Of a DNA stretch of 43,460 bases, positions 6,332 through 16,332 are shown piece after piece. Source of the stretch: Bacteroidota bacterium (GTDB lineage: Bacteria; Bacteroidota; Ignavibacteria; Kapaibacteriales; UBA2268); the NCBI GenBank assembly GCA_022707965.1, contig JAKIZO010000020.1, forward strand, positions 1-43,460, read 5' to 3'. The notes below the pieces were generated by a model. That model saw nothing but the letters and a program-made list of their open reading frames with translations, did not search any database and had not been told where the DNA came from. How positions within the stretch are numbered: position 1 is the first letter of the stretch; every line of letters begins with the position of its first letter. A program made the position numbers and the translations under genes.

Positions 6332-9106
6332 TTAGCGAGAAATAATCAAAGGAAGAGCAGTTCTCTTGCCATTAATGTCGCAAATCAAATAATAGGTTCC
6401 ATTTGGTAGAACAGAACCATCAAATTTATAATTATGCAAACCAGTGGCAATAGTACCATTTACAATGGATTCAACCTTTTTACCAGAGATGTCAACCAAG
6501 AAGATTTGAGCATCTACAGGTTTATTGTGATTGATTGCTAAGGTGATGTTTGTAGCATTAGCAAATGGATTGGGTCCAACTTTGATTTCGAATAAATCAT
6601 TAGAATTATCTACTACACTTGTAGGAATATTGCCAATACCGCTTAATGGAATTTCATAGTAAGGATTTTCAGGGGTGTTGGCGGTAAATCTAAGTAAAGC
6701 ATTGTAAATTTTGTCGCTAATAGGAGTAAAGCGAATTGTCATAGTATATTTTCCAGCAGGAGGAATAGAAGAAGGCAATGGATTTGTAAGATTACTGATA
6801 ATTTCGAATACATTATCCTCGTTATTATCAATTCTCAACTCAGTAATAACAAGGTCTTGAATTCCAGTATTTGATATTTCAATAGAAATATCAGAGTAGT
6901 TGTCAGTATCTACTATACCAAAATCTGCACTTGTAGCTGATAATTTAACTCTTGGACCGGTAGCTTCTGGCAATACTCCTGAACCTTTAAGACCAACTGT
7001 GTAAGTTTTATAATTTCTATCGTTGTTGAAAATCACAAGTTCGCTTAGAGTATACACTTTTTCTTCTTTTGGAGCAAAACGAATGGTGTATGAGGTCATT
7101 CCATCAGGCTCGACAGTTCGAGGTTCTGGGTCTAATATTGTAAAGACGCCATCAGGATCATTCTGAACTTCAATTTTTGAAATTTTTAAATCAGCATCAC
7201 CGAAATTGTATACTTCGATTGTAATATCTTTATGTTCGCCAATTTTAACAGTTTCAAAATCAATATCTGTCAGATCAGTAACAATTTCAGGTTGTGGTGT
7301 TTTTTGTTCTCCTACGAACCAGCGGAAAGCATTCAAAAGCAGGATTCTTTGTGGTGCAATACTTGTAGCTACTTCGAGAGGAAAACCAAAATAAACGATT
7401 TTGGAGCCATTAGGATTTTCTAAACGAATTCCAGCAACTTTGGACATATCATTAGGATTCTCGTCGTTGTTATAGTAGCAAACCATTTCAGCAGGACTAC
7501 CAGAAGGAATTGTAAAGAAATCTGTATATGGTGTAAATAAAACAGTAGAACCATTGAAATTAGCAGAAAAATCTCGTCCAACAGTATCAGTTGGTAATCC
7601 TACAACTCGGAATTGGTAGAGTGTACTATTTTGAACCCAGCCAAGAGTGCCGGCATATTGAATTTTCAGAGTGTTAGTGAAAAAGTTGTTAATTGCAGAT
7701 GAGTATTGTTGAGGCATTTGAGGATGCTGAGCCGCCAGTCCACTTGCATCAGAGAAAACAATAACATTTTTTCCATTGTTGAGCATATTATGGATGGCAT
7801 TAATCATATCGGGATACAGGAAAGCTATCGAACCATAAGGAGTAGTTGTAGAGAAAATTGCAACATCGAAATCTTCAGGTTTGAAAACAGAAGTGATTTC
7901 AGGGACAAAAGGCAGTAAAGCAGTTCTATCACCATAATTTGTAGGATCAAGCACCATTTTGAAAAAAGGTGGTCCATACATACTCATCATAGAATTAAAT
8001 ATAGCGTATTTTACACCTTCTGAAAGCATATAAATACTGCTAATAGCACTTTTGGGTAAATCGTAATCTTCCAAAGGAATTGCACCAAGAGTAAAAATTC
8101 CAAGAGCATTTTCTACACCTGTATTGATAGTAGCTTTTACTTCAGTAGTTCCGCCCGCTGGGATTGTTTCTTCACTTTTATCAATTACTACGCTCCAATC
8201 ATCAGGAATAGAACTCATATCGGGAACAATAACGAAAGCAGCTTTCACAGGGAAATTATTAGTGTTCTTGACCTGGAAAATTTTAGTATATTCTTGCATT
8301 TCTGTTACTTTGGTTGCTGGTTCAGCAGTTACGATTTGCAAAGAAAATGTTGGCTTATTCTCAATATTTGTTAAATCAGGAATAGGTGTCGATGCGGCTT
8401 GATAAATTTCTTTGTTGCTGTCATCTTGCACCCAAACAACGACAAAAACCATATTGGGATGCCATTCAGGATGCAGATTATAAGAAAGATTAAATGATTT
8501 AGTTTCGTCCTTGCTAATTTTGAATGCAGTACCTTGTGGATCAGGTAGCATATTACGGTTTATAAAGTAAAAATGCTTTTCTCCGTTAGTGCCGGCGTTA
8601 TCGTAATAATGATAAGCTTCCACAACAGCAACTCTAAGATACAAATCATTCAAGTATTTTTTAGAAGAATGAACTGAAATAGCTAAGTCATTGGTAATAC
8701 CTGTTTTGGAGCTTTGGATGTTAATTGTAAAAGGAGAACTTTCTGCAGAGAGAGAATTAACAATGCTCGAAAAATTTCCAGGGATGGGCGAACTTTTGTA
8801 TTTGTTACCGGAAATGACAAGAGTTGGGACACCTTGAATAGCATAGTAATTGGCATAAGCGCTAGCAGCTTCACCATAATGGTCTTCCATAACATCTTGC
8901 ATATAATTTCCGTGAAACGAAATAGGTATTACTTTGTCTAAATTTGATTTCAGATAATTGTAGTAGTCGGGAGCAAGTTGAGCGCAAGGTCCACAGCTTG
9001 CACTTGTAAAGTGCTGAAAGAGAACCTTACGAGGAGAATCTGCATTCGCAGTGGTGAACAGACCAAGCAATCCTAAAAGGATTGCAAAAGTAAATAATCT
9101 TTTCAT
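6332..9106 (-). CDS. secreted Omp28-like protein with choice-of-anchor D repeats and T9SS sorting domain
   Basis: A 924-residue exported protein. A signal peptide (1-22) precedes a thioredoxin-like Omp28 segment with the active-site motif CGPC at 38-41 and VPTLV near 94. A middle region (about 350-600) looks like a Rossmann-type alpha/beta domain (FDVAIFSTTTPYG, NVIVFSDASG), possibly related to amidotransferase-like folds. Two choice-of-anchor D (HYDIN/ASPM-like) repeats follow (about 615-720 and 725-830, each with the PPxGxxxxTIRFxP pattern). The last 80 residues form a T9SS type A sorting domain (VGPNPFANATNI... VDISGK... LPNGTYYL). A strong AGGAG site precedes the ATG. The CxxC pair at the N-terminus suggests thiol-disulfide chemistry at the cell surface, but no substrate can be named. 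Confidence 0.88.
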   Translation of the reverse strand: MKRLFTFAILLGLLGLFTTANADSPRKVLFQHFTSASCGPCAQLAPDYYNYLKSNLDKVIPISFHGNYMQDVMEDHYGEAASAYANYYAIQGVPTLVISGNKYKSSPIPGNFSSIVNSLSAESSPFTINIQSSKTGITNDLAISVHSSKKYLNDLYLRVAVVEAYHYYDNAGTNGEKHFYFINRNMLPDPQGTAFKISKDETKSFNLSYNLHPEWHPNMVFVVVWVQDDSNKEIYQAASTPIPDLTNIENKPTFSLQIVTAEPATKVTEMQEYTKIFQVKNTNNFPVKAAFVIVPDMSSIPDDWSVVIDKSEETIPAGGTTEVKATINTGVENALGIFTLGAIPLEDYDLPKSAISSIYMLSEGVKYAIFNSMMSMYGPPFFKMVLDPTNYGDRTALLPFVPEITSVFKPEDFDVAIFSTTTPYGSIAFLYPDMINAIHNMLNNGKNVIVFSDASGLAAQHPQMPQQYSSAINNFFTNTLKIQYAGTLGWVQNSTLYQFRVVGLPTDTVGRDFSANFNGSTVLFTPYTDFFTIPSGSPAEMVCYYNNDENPNDMSKVAGIRLENPNGSKIVYFGFPLEVATSIAPQRILLLNAFRWFVGEQKTPQPEIVTDLTDIDFETVKIGEHKDITIEVYNFGDADLKISKIEVQNDPDGVFTILDPEPRTVEPDGMTSYTIRFAPKEEKVYTLSELVIFNNDRNYKTYTVGLKGSGVLPEATGPRVKLSATSADFGIVDTDNYSDISIEISNTGIQDLVITELRIDNNEDNVFEIISNLTNPLPSSIPPAGKYTMTIRFTPISDKIYNALLRFTANTPENPYYEIPLSGIGNIPTSVVDNSNDLFEIKVGPNPFANATNITLAINHNKPVDAQIFLVDISGKKVESIVNGTIATGLHNYKFDGSVLPNGTYYLICDINGKRTALPLIISR

Positions 9107-9241
9107 AAAAAAATCTCCTAAAATTTATAAAATAACAATCAAATTCAATGAATAATTACAAATTGCAAAAGTTAATTTACAAATATTCACCTAAAATTAA
9201 CAATATTATATTTAATTAACAAGAATTAATTAACAGAGTTT

Positions 9242-10096
9242 TTAGAATTCAGCATAGAATATTTCGTCTTTTTGGTATCTATTTAACATACCATAAGGTG
9301 TATAGAAATTACCAGCATTAATCTCTTTTTTCAACTCATTAGCTAAATTTTTATTGCTTCGATATCCATTGTTATGGAATGGTGTATGATATAAGTGAAT
9401 AGGAAATTCTCGCAGACCAATATTTCTTCCGTTCAAACCATAGATATAGAGACGTTTTGAAAGATTATCGTCTTCGTTGCCCCAGCCTATAAATCTTTCG
9501 TCGTAACCGTTAACCGCAAAGAAATCTTCTCTCGTGATTGCCAAACATCCACCACGCAACTTAGGAGAATATCTTTTACTTATTCCTCTAAGTTTGTTTG
9601 TAATGGTATAAAAGTAGTCTTTAATAAATTGTCTGAAAATCTTAAATTTTTGTTTAAGCGTAATGATGTCAAATTTATTTTGAGCTATATTATCCAATGA
9701 TAATTTATCAGATTGTTCTTGCGTCAGTCTAACAGGGTAGTTTGTAATAAAGTATTTATGATTGGATTGAAAAAAGTCATAAATACTTTTAATATAATTT
9801 TGTGTAATAACCACATCGGAATCAAGAAAAACAAGAATATCACTTTTGCTGTATAAAACTGCATTATTTCTACTTCTTGCAACTCTAAAACCATTGAACT
9901 CCTGTCGAACGTACTTAATCAAGCAGTTATTTTGCTTTGAAAAAGATTTCAAAAAATCCGCTACATTTTCATAAGAACCGTCGTCGCAAATAATAATTTC
10001 ATCAGGCTTAACGCTTTGATTAATCAGGCTATACAAGCATTTTTCTAAATAGCTAATCCTATTGTGGACAGTAATTATTGCTGCAATAGTTTTCAT
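9242..10096 (-). CDS. family 2 glycosyltransferase with galactosyltransferase-type C-terminus
   Basis: Transfers a sugar from a nucleotide-sugar donor. The GT-A fold begins at residue 4 (AAIITVHNR), with the nucleotide-binding CDDGS at about 38-41 and the metal-binding DSD at 92-94. A C-terminal segment GGCLAITREDF...GYDERFIGWGNEDD (about 182-210) matches the galactosyltransferase (Glyco_transf_7C-type) catalytic motif, with the likely base in the WGNEDD cluster. There is no membrane helix. Its ATG overlaps the TGA of the 1315-residue secreted protein upstream (ATGA), so the two are co-translated. A role in building a surface glycan or in modifying that secreted protein is only an inference. 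Confidence 0.88.
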   Translation of the reverse strand: MKTIAAIITVHNRISYLEKCLYSLINQSVKPDEIIICDDGSYENVADFLKSFSKQNNCLIKYVRQEFNGFRVARSRNNAVLYSKSDILVFLDSDVVITQNYIKSIYDFFQSNHKYFITNYPVRLTQEQSDKLSLDNIAQNKFDIITLKQKFKIFRQFIKDYFYTITNKLRGISKRYSPKLRGGCLAITREDFFAVNGYDERFIGWGNEDDNLSKRLYIYGLNGRNIGLREFPIHLYHTPFHNNGYRSNKNLANELKKEINAGNFYTPYGMLNRYQKDEIFYAEF

Positions 10097-13000
10097 TTGC
10101 GTAAATTGATAATTCTACTTACAGAAACACCATCTTCTACAAAAGTTAGCACGTAAACACCACTTGCAAGTTGATTTTTATCAATTATATATCTATACTT
10201 CCCTGCTTTATTATTCATACCGCTAATATTCATTAGTTGGTTCCCCATCAAATCAAATATCAGTAATTCAGAATTATTGTCTGTTACCTTTGTAATTTCA
10301 ATTTCGAGAGAGTTGTAATTATCGGAAATCATTTTAATTTCAGGTTTTGCGGAATAATCAATTATTCTATTTTCTGGCAAGCAATTGCTTGTTATTTCAA
10401 CTTCTCCATTTAATTTAGAAATAATAAAATCGTTTGGGCTTAAAATTTCGACTGAATCCAATGTCAAATTAGTATTAAATGAATTACCAAGCAAACCAAG
10501 AAATTCGACCATACAAATTTCGCCATCGTTAATTAAATTAGTGTTTTTAGGTGTAATCTCTATTTTTGCAATTCCAGTGCTAATTTCACGTATTGTCAAA
10601 TTATTGTAATTATTGACAATACTACCAGAGGGTAAGATAGTTTCAGGATAAAGTAATTTTGGATTATATACTAAATTAAATCTCAAACTATTGATTTCAC
10701 CTTGTGATAATGTATTAGCACCAGTAGAGTAAAATCTGACGGGAATTTTAACTTTTTTACCTGCTTCAACAAAGACCTTTGCTTGCGGTAATTCAAGAGT
10801 GGCATTGATAGTGAGCTTCTTCTTAGGACTATTTCCTTTTAGACTTATTATCTCCGAAATCTGACAAGGTGAAGAAAGTTGAATCGAAGCAAAAGTCTCT
10901 AATTCTTCTTCAAAATCCTGAGGAACATATTTAATTTCGAATGAAACAGTTTCGCCACTTCGTAAAGAAATTGGGAATGAAGCTGGGCTAATAATTACAA
11001 ATCTGTTATCAAGGAAATCAATTCCCGAAACCACGATATCATCAGCAGAATTGTTTGTAAAACTAAAAGTACGCAATTCCTCGCTTCCAGGTTGAACAGT
11101 TCCAAAATCTAAAATATTTGTTGATAGAGCGTAAGATAGGTCAATAAGATTTGCATTTACAGGTATTCTAATTGTATCATTACAATCTCCAATAACAAGA
11201 GAAATTACCGATGAATGTTGTCCAATTTGATTGCTTGACAACCGAACTTTGATGGAATTTGTCTCTTGAAGGAATTGATTTTCCTGAATATCAAGAGAAT
11301 ATAGGTTATTTTGATATTCTATTTGTTTTATTTCAACAGGAGATTTATAATTCAAAATTTGAAGGTTGATTTCCTTTTCAACAGGTGATTGACAAAAATA
11401 TAACGTGCCGAAATCAACAGAACTTGAAGAGAGCACAGGAATAATACCGACATATTCAGCAACAATATTAATTGGGAGTGCCATTGAACAAGGCTCGTAA
11501 CGTAAATTTTCGTTTAAGTATTCTATGTTATCATTTAGTTGAAAGTAAATTGAAACATCAGCACTACCAAATGGCTCAATTTCAATTGGTAAATCTAATA
11601 TTTGTAGATTGCTTGAATAGAATTGCTCCAATACAATTCTGTCAGGAGATGAATTGATTAAATTGAGAGTAAAAATAGTATCGCGATTGCAATTTTCAAT
11701 TTTTAAACTAATATTTGGGTCAAAATTAATAATTGGTTCATATATTTCTGCAGTAATATTTATTTTAAGAGTGTCGAAATTGGTTGTAGTAGTTTCAGGT
11801 TTATAAGGAATATAGAGTTTTGTTTGATAAGTGCCGATTTGATTAGAAATTAACTTCACATTAATTGGGAAACTTTCAAATGGTTTTACTGATGAAGGAT
11901 AATTTGCTGTTAACACAAAATCAACTGAATTTGAAAGCGAAGCTGCACCAGTAATAATGTTTTCATTTCCAATTGCTGTAATACTCAAAGTAGTATCAAT
12001 TTCGGAAGGCAACTCGCAAAACAGGAATTTACCTAAATCTATATTTTCGTCGCCTGCTGATAAAAACGACTTGCCAGCATCTTTATATCCCTGAACAGAC
12101 ACAAATTTTGTGTTGCATGGAGTTGAAAAAATCAATCTTCCTTTATAAAGTTTGTAATCAGATGGAGCAAAACGAATTGTTAACTGAATAGATTTATTCG
12201 GTGGAACTAATATTGGGAAGGAATTAGGTTCAACAATCGAGTAAGAAACAGGGATAATGAGCATATCCTGAGAAATTTCGAGTGTGGAATTGCCAGAATT
12301 GGTTAGAGTAATAGTTTGCTCTAAATAATCTTCATCTTTTGCAACAACAAAGTTTAAACTTTTAGGATTTACATCAAAGTTGTATTCTTTGAAAATAACT
12401 GTGATGATAGGAGAAGACCTTCCACATTCATTTTTATTTGTTGCTTCGAAATAATAAACGCCACTTGTAGTAATTGAAACATTTTTTTGTCCAACAATCC
12501 AGGGCAAACCATCTTTGTACCAAATAATTTGAGCATCGGAAGAAGCAATTCCTGCATTTCCAACTAATTTTAAAGTATCACCAATACAGTAAAAAATAGT
12601 TTCGTCTTTGATTATCCTTTCTTCCTTCTTACCTTTGATTTGGGCTAAATAGGGTTTTGGAACTTCGACACCTTCAATGACGATTTCATTTGAAGTTGTA
12701 GAACAATTGATTTCATTGATAATTTTAAGCGCAATTCGTGAAATTCCGCCTGGCACAACGAAAGAGATAGTGTCTTTTTTCTGATTTGAGAACACAACGT
12801 TGTTGTTGAGCCATTGATAGGTGAAATTTCCCGCAGAAACGTTTGCAAAAAGGGTAATTGTATCGCCTACGCAAAATGTAGTTTTGCCGGGAATAGAAAG
12901 TTTTATTGAAACTTTGCCGGCTTCGGGTGTTTTAATCTCAGCACGCGAGTAGTTTGTTTCGTTATATGAACGACCACGCCCTCTTTCAGGTTTATTATCT

Positions 13001-14040
13001 GTATCATCACCTGTATTCGAGTAGCGGTAAGCAAATATTCTATATACATACTCTACATCACATTCATAGTTTTTATCGATAAATTCAGTTATATCACTTC
13101 CTTTAATATTTGCCACAACAACAGAAGGTCCTAAGAATTGACCTTCGCTATACACATAAGCGTCTTGCGGCAGAATAGCATTAGCATCATCTTTTTTCAG
13201 GTGTCTTAAAATCAAATATCCTTGAAATCTATCTTGTGGGAAAGCATCAGTTGCACTACTCCATCTCAATTTTACACCTTCGCTAACAAGAGAAATTGTA
13301 AGCTGTGGGTTATTCCACTCAGGTTGCCTGAGCGAACGCCAGTAGAAATGATTTTTTGGTGTAATAGATGGGTTAGGCGGTAAATTAGCATAGCCGGGAG
13401 TTTCACCATAGGCAACATTAGTTGTTGAATCGCTACCTGAAACTTGATGGTAAGGACCACCACCATATCCCCAAAAACGCACGGCAGCTGCTGCATTATC
13501 GTTTTGATGAACTACTTTTGGATATGGAAGTGTTGCAATAGCAGTTAAAATCATATTTGTTGCGGACTGAGCAAGTGCGTGATGGTGATTATTGTTGTTG
13601 TCCAATAAATGAACGCATTCGGTTGTTTGATTGAAGTTAAGAGCAGAAGCACCCCAGTCAGCTGCGTTTTCTAATACTTGTTCAAAATAATTTTCATTTT
13701 CAGCGGAAAGACGAATAAATCCATCTTCTGCGTCAAGGTCATTTGTTACGCCACTTGAGTTTCTTGTGTATATCAAAATACAAGTTCCTTTCCTCAAATT
13801 TCTCCAAAGCGGGACATCCTTGAAACGAACGCCTCCCATCCATAGTCCATCGCCAGAATTATCACGCAAGTAATAATTGACAATGCTAACATTGTCTTCA
13901 ATCACCAATAATTCAATCCATTCACCTTGAGTATTCCCAGAAACATTTCTATATTCACTAACAAGAAATTTCGTTTGAGAGGTTGCATCAAAAGAAAATG
14001 CAATTAAAAAGAACAAAAAGATAAAGAGATTTTTTTTCAT
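10093..14040 (-). CDS. giant secreted multidomain protein (lamin-tail-like, Ig-like, choice-of-anchor D, cohesin-like) with T9SS sorting domain
   Basis: A 1315-residue surface protein. A signal peptide (1-21) is followed by a lamin-tail-like domain (about 22-150, FLVSEYRNVSGNTQGEWIEL). A fibronectin-like stretch comes next (about 245-375, VKLRWSSATD...YVYRIFAYRY), then two Ig/PKD-like domains (about 380-555). A long series of choice-of-anchor D-type repeats runs to about 1065 (repeated LNFVVAKDE, VDFGTLYFCQ and LDFGTVQPG starts). A cohesin-like domain follows (about 1085-1215), and a T9SS type A-like tail ends the protein (LLIFDLMGNQ... LASGVYVLTF). No enzyme domain is visible, so an adhesive or structural role is likely. 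There is no clear ribosome binding site before the ATG. The glycosyltransferase at 9242 overlaps its stop codon. Confidence 0.85.
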   Translation of the reverse strand: MKKNLFIFLFFLIAFSFDATSQTKFLVSEYRNVSGNTQGEWIELLVIEDNVSIVNYYLRDNSGDGLWMGGVRFKDVPLWRNLRKGTCILIYTRNSSGVTNDLDAEDGFIRLSAENENYFEQVLENAADWGASALNFNQTTECVHLLDNNNNHHHALAQSATNMILTAIATLPYPKVVHQNDNAAAAVRFWGYGGGPYHQVSGSDSTTNVAYGETPGYANLPPNPSITPKNHFYWRSLRQPEWNNPQLTISLVSEGVKLRWSSATDAFPQDRFQGYLILRHLKKDDANAILPQDAYVYSEGQFLGPSVVVANIKGSDITEFIDKNYECDVEYVYRIFAYRYSNTGDDTDNKPERGRGRSYNETNYSRAEIKTPEAGKVSIKLSIPGKTTFCVGDTITLFANVSAGNFTYQWLNNNVVFSNQKKDTISFVVPGGISRIALKIINEINCSTTSNEIVIEGVEVPKPYLAQIKGKKEERIIKDETIFYCIGDTLKLVGNAGIASSDAQIIWYKDGLPWIVGQKNVSITTSGVYYFEATNKNECGRSSPIITVIFKEYNFDVNPKSLNFVVAKDEDYLEQTITLTNSGNSTLEISQDMLIIPVSYSIVEPNSFPILVPPNKSIQLTIRFAPSDYKLYKGRLIFSTPCNTKFVSVQGYKDAGKSFLSAGDENIDLGKFLFCELPSEIDTTLSITAIGNENIITGAASLSNSVDFVLTANYPSSVKPFESFPINVKLISNQIGTYQTKLYIPYKPETTTTNFDTLKINITAEIYEPIINFDPNISLKIENCNRDTIFTLNLINSSPDRIVLEQFYSSNLQILDLPIEIEPFGSADVSIYFQLNDNIEYLNENLRYEPCSMALPINIVAEYVGIIPVLSSSSVDFGTLYFCQSPVEKEINLQILNYKSPVEIKQIEYQNNLYSLDIQENQFLQETNSIKVRLSSNQIGQHSSVISLVIGDCNDTIRIPVNANLIDLSYALSTNILDFGTVQPGSEELRTFSFTNNSADDIVVSGIDFLDNRFVIISPASFPISLRSGETVSFEIKYVPQDFEEELETFASIQLSSPCQISEIISLKGNSPKKKLTINATLELPQAKVFVEAGKKVKIPVRFYSTGANTLSQGEINSLRFNLVYNPKLLYPETILPSGSIVNNYNNLTIREISTGIAKIEITPKNTNLINDGEICMVEFLGLLGNSFNTNLTLDSVEILSPNDFIISKLNGEVEITSNCLPENRIIDYSAKPEIKMISDNYNSLEIEITKVTDNNSELLIFDLMGNQLMNISGMNNKAGKYRYIIDKNQLASGVYVLTFVEDGVSVSRIINLRK

Positions 14041-14183
14041 AATAATTTTAATTATTAATAAACATTATTATATTTGCAAAAATAGGAAAAAAAATATTAT
14101 CACTAAATTAAAATGCAAATAAAATAAAATTGATTACTCTTGCGTTTTTGAAAATATTGATTTTAACAAATATTAGATAAATT

Positions 14184-15221
14184 ATGCCTGAACTTAAACA
14201 AATTTTAGTAGTAGAGGACGAACTCACAAATTCAATTTTGCTCAAAAGGATACTTTCGAAGGCGGGATATTCAGTGGTAGTTGCAAACAACGGACTGGAA
14301 GCCATCAAGCATCTGGAAAGAGAAAAGTTTGATGCGGTATTAACAGACTGGATGATGCCACAAGTCGATGGGATAGAACTCATTCGAAGGATGCGAGCAA
14401 ACGTCAAACCACTTCCATTTATTATGATGATTACAGCTCTTGTGAGCGAAGGTGCTCGCGCCTATGCGCTGGAATCAGGGGCTGATGATTTCATTGCCAA
14501 ACCCATTGAAGTTGAGGAATTGCTCGTTAGATTGAAGGATGGGCTTGCACGGCACCAACAGACTGCCGATGATATTGAAGTTGTTCCAGTTACAAGAGAG
14601 CTTGATGTAAATCCACCCTATGTGGCGGTAGCAATAGCAACAAGCACGGGCGGACCTCCTGCATTAATTGAACTATTTAAGAAAATGCCAGAAAAAGTTA
14701 ACGCTCCATTTTTCATTGTTCAGCACGGACCATCGTGGATGCTTGAAACATTCTCCCAACGCTTGCAGCGCGAAACCGCTTTCAATGTAACGATAGCATA
14801 CGATGGGATTATTCCCGAACCTGATAATATCTATATCGCTCCTGGCGATAAACATATGCGAATTGACCCCAAAACATATAAAATTACGGTTGATGATGGA
14901 CCGAAAGAAAATTTCGTTCGTCCAGCAGCAGACCCATTATTTAGAAGCGTAGCAGAAGCTTTTGGGAAATATAGTATTGCAGTAATTTTAACGGGATTAG
15001 GAAAAGACGGGGCTCAGGGTGCGGCACACATTGCCTCTGTCAAAGGCAACGTGATAGTTCAGGACCCAGCAACAGCGACGGCTCCTTCGATGCCTACTGC
15101 TGTGGTTCAATCGGGTATCAATTGCAAGGTATTGCCTATTAGTGCTATCGGCAAAGAAATATCTGAATTGATATTCCCTTTAAATGCATCCTTGAAAATG
15201 GCACTGAAAAACCAGAATTAA
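14184..15221 (+). CDS. cheB: response regulator fused to CheB-type chemotaxis methylesterase
   Basis: Removes methyl groups from (or deamidates) chemoreceptors when phosphorylated. The receiver domain (residues 5-120) has the acidic pocket E11-D12, the phospho-acceptor D55, T84 and K106. The methylesterase domain (about 145-340) has the full catalytic triad: S154 in ATSTGGP, H181 in VQHGP and D275 in GLGKDGAQG. Length (345) is normal for CheB. No cheR, cheA or receptor gene is in the window, so its partners are encoded elsewhere, although flagellar genes lie about 14 kb away. The downstream flavoprotein begins 4 bases after its stop and may be co-transcribed. Ribosome site before the ATG is weak. 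Confidence 0.92.
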   Translation: MPELKQILVVEDELTNSILLKRILSKAGYSVVVANNGLEAIKHLEREKFDAVLTDWMMPQVDGIELIRRMRANVKPLPFIMMITALVSEGARAYALESGADDFIAKPIEVEELLVRLKDGLARHQQTADDIEVVPVTRELDVNPPYVAVAIATSTGGPPALIELFKKMPEKVNAPFFIVQHGPSWMLETFSQRLQRETAFNVTIAYDGIIPEPDNIYIAPGDKHMRIDPKTYKITVDDGPKENFVRPAADPLFRSVAEAFGKYSIAVILTGLGKDGAQGAAHIASVKGNVIVQDPATATAPSMPTAVVQSGINCKVLPISAIGKEISELIFPLNASLKMALKNQN

Positions 15222-15225
15222 TAAG

Positions 15226-16332
15226 ATGTTTGCAGACATAGTCATTATTGGTGCTGGGGTAGTTGGTTTAGCAATCGCTAAGGAACTCTCCAGCAATTTT
15301 TTTTGCGTTGTGCTTGATAAGCACCCGTCTTTTGGTTGGGAAACAAGTTCAAGAAACAGTGAAGTGCTTCACTCAGGACTTTATTACCCCAAAAATTCTT
15401 TAAAAACTGAACTTTGTATAGAAGGGAATAGATTAATATATGAATTTGCAGAAAAATATAAAGTTCCACACCAAAAAATTGGCAAGTTAGTAATTGCAAT
15501 TAGAAATGAGCAAGAAGAAAAACTACATTCAATATTTGAAAATGCAAGGGAAAATGGTGTTCAAGAAATTGAATTCGTGAACGATAAGTATTTGAAGGAA
15601 TTTGCTCCTTGTATAAATTCTCAATGTGCTTTTCTCTCGAAAAATACGGGTATTATTGATACGCACAGTTTTATGAAATGCCTGGAAGCTCTGGCTATCG
15701 ATAATGGGACACTATTTTCATACAATTCGGAAGTAATTGGCATAGAAAAAATAAACAATGGATTTGAAGTTTTGATAAAGTCAAACGAAGGGGATATTTT
15801 CTCATTAAAATCTGCAATCGTAATAAATTCTGCCGGGCTTCAATCTGATGAAGTTGCAAATATTGTTGGGATTAATGATAATGATTTACAACTAAATTAT
15901 TGCAAAGGACATTATTTTAAGATAAATTCAAGTAAATTTGAAACAAAACATTTGGTTTATCCAGTAAGCGATAGTGCTTATGGTTTAGGAATTCATCTTA
16001 CTAAGGATTTAAACGGCGGTCTTAAATTGGGTCCTGACACTTTATTTCTGAATTCAAGACAAATAGATTATGATGTGCCAAATCATCTGGCAGAAAAGTT
16101 TTATAATTCGGGGAAAAGCTACATCGAGGGGTTAACTATTGATTTGCTATCGCCCGATTATGCAGGAATACGCCCAAAATTGCAAAAACCTGATGAACAA
16201 TTTAGAGATTTCTATATAAAAAATGAAACTGAAAGGAATTTAGAGGGTTTTATTAATCTCATTGGGATAGAATCGCCAGGACTTACAGCATCGCTTGCAA
16301 TAGCAAAATATGTTAAAAAACTCGTCATTTAG
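15226..16332 (+). CDS. lhgO: FAD-dependent L-2-hydroxyglutarate oxidase/dehydrogenase-like protein
   Basis: A 368-residue flavoprotein of the DAO superfamily. An FAD-binding Rossmann start (VIIGAGVVGLAIA, residues 6-18) is followed by the motif SSRNSEVLHSGLYYP (about 41-55) that marks the L-2-hydroxyglutarate dehydrogenase group, and a C-terminal YAGIRPKLQ...GIESPGLTASL segment contributes to FAD and substrate binding. It is likely to oxidise L-2-hydroxyglutarate to 2-oxoglutarate and pass electrons to a quinone or oxygen, clearing a toxic by-product. It starts 4 bases after cheB. Its last 8 bases overlap the end of the convergent minus-strand gene at 16325. Confidence 0.85.
   Translation: MFADIVIIGAGVVGLAIAKELSSNFFCVVLDKHPSFGWETSSRNSEVLHSGLYYPKNSLKTELCIEGNRLIYEFAEKYKVPHQKIGKLVIAIRNEQEEKLHSIFENARENGVQEIEFVNDKYLKEFAPCINSQCAFLSKNTGIIDTHSFMKCLEALAIDNGTLFSYNSEVIGIEKINNGFEVLIKSNEGDIFSLKSAIVINSAGLQSDEVANIVGINDNDLQLNYCKGHYFKINSSKFETKHLVYPVSDSAYGLGIHLTKDLNGGLKLGPDTLFLNSRQIDYDVPNHLAEKFYNSGKSYIEGLTIDLLSPDYAGIRPKLQKPDEQFRDFYIKNETERNLEGFINLIGIESPGLTASLAIAKYVKKLVI

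Noticed and set aside
9212-9235. AT-only inverted repeat (TTAATT...AATTAA) after the glycosyltransferase gene
   Set aside because: The stem is weak, has no G-C pairs and lacks a T-run in the proper place. It is likely by chance in AT-rich DNA.
14108-14407. Minus-strand open frame overlapping the start of cheB
   Set aside because: It covers the conserved receiver domain in antisense and shows no recognisable motif, so it is a shadow.
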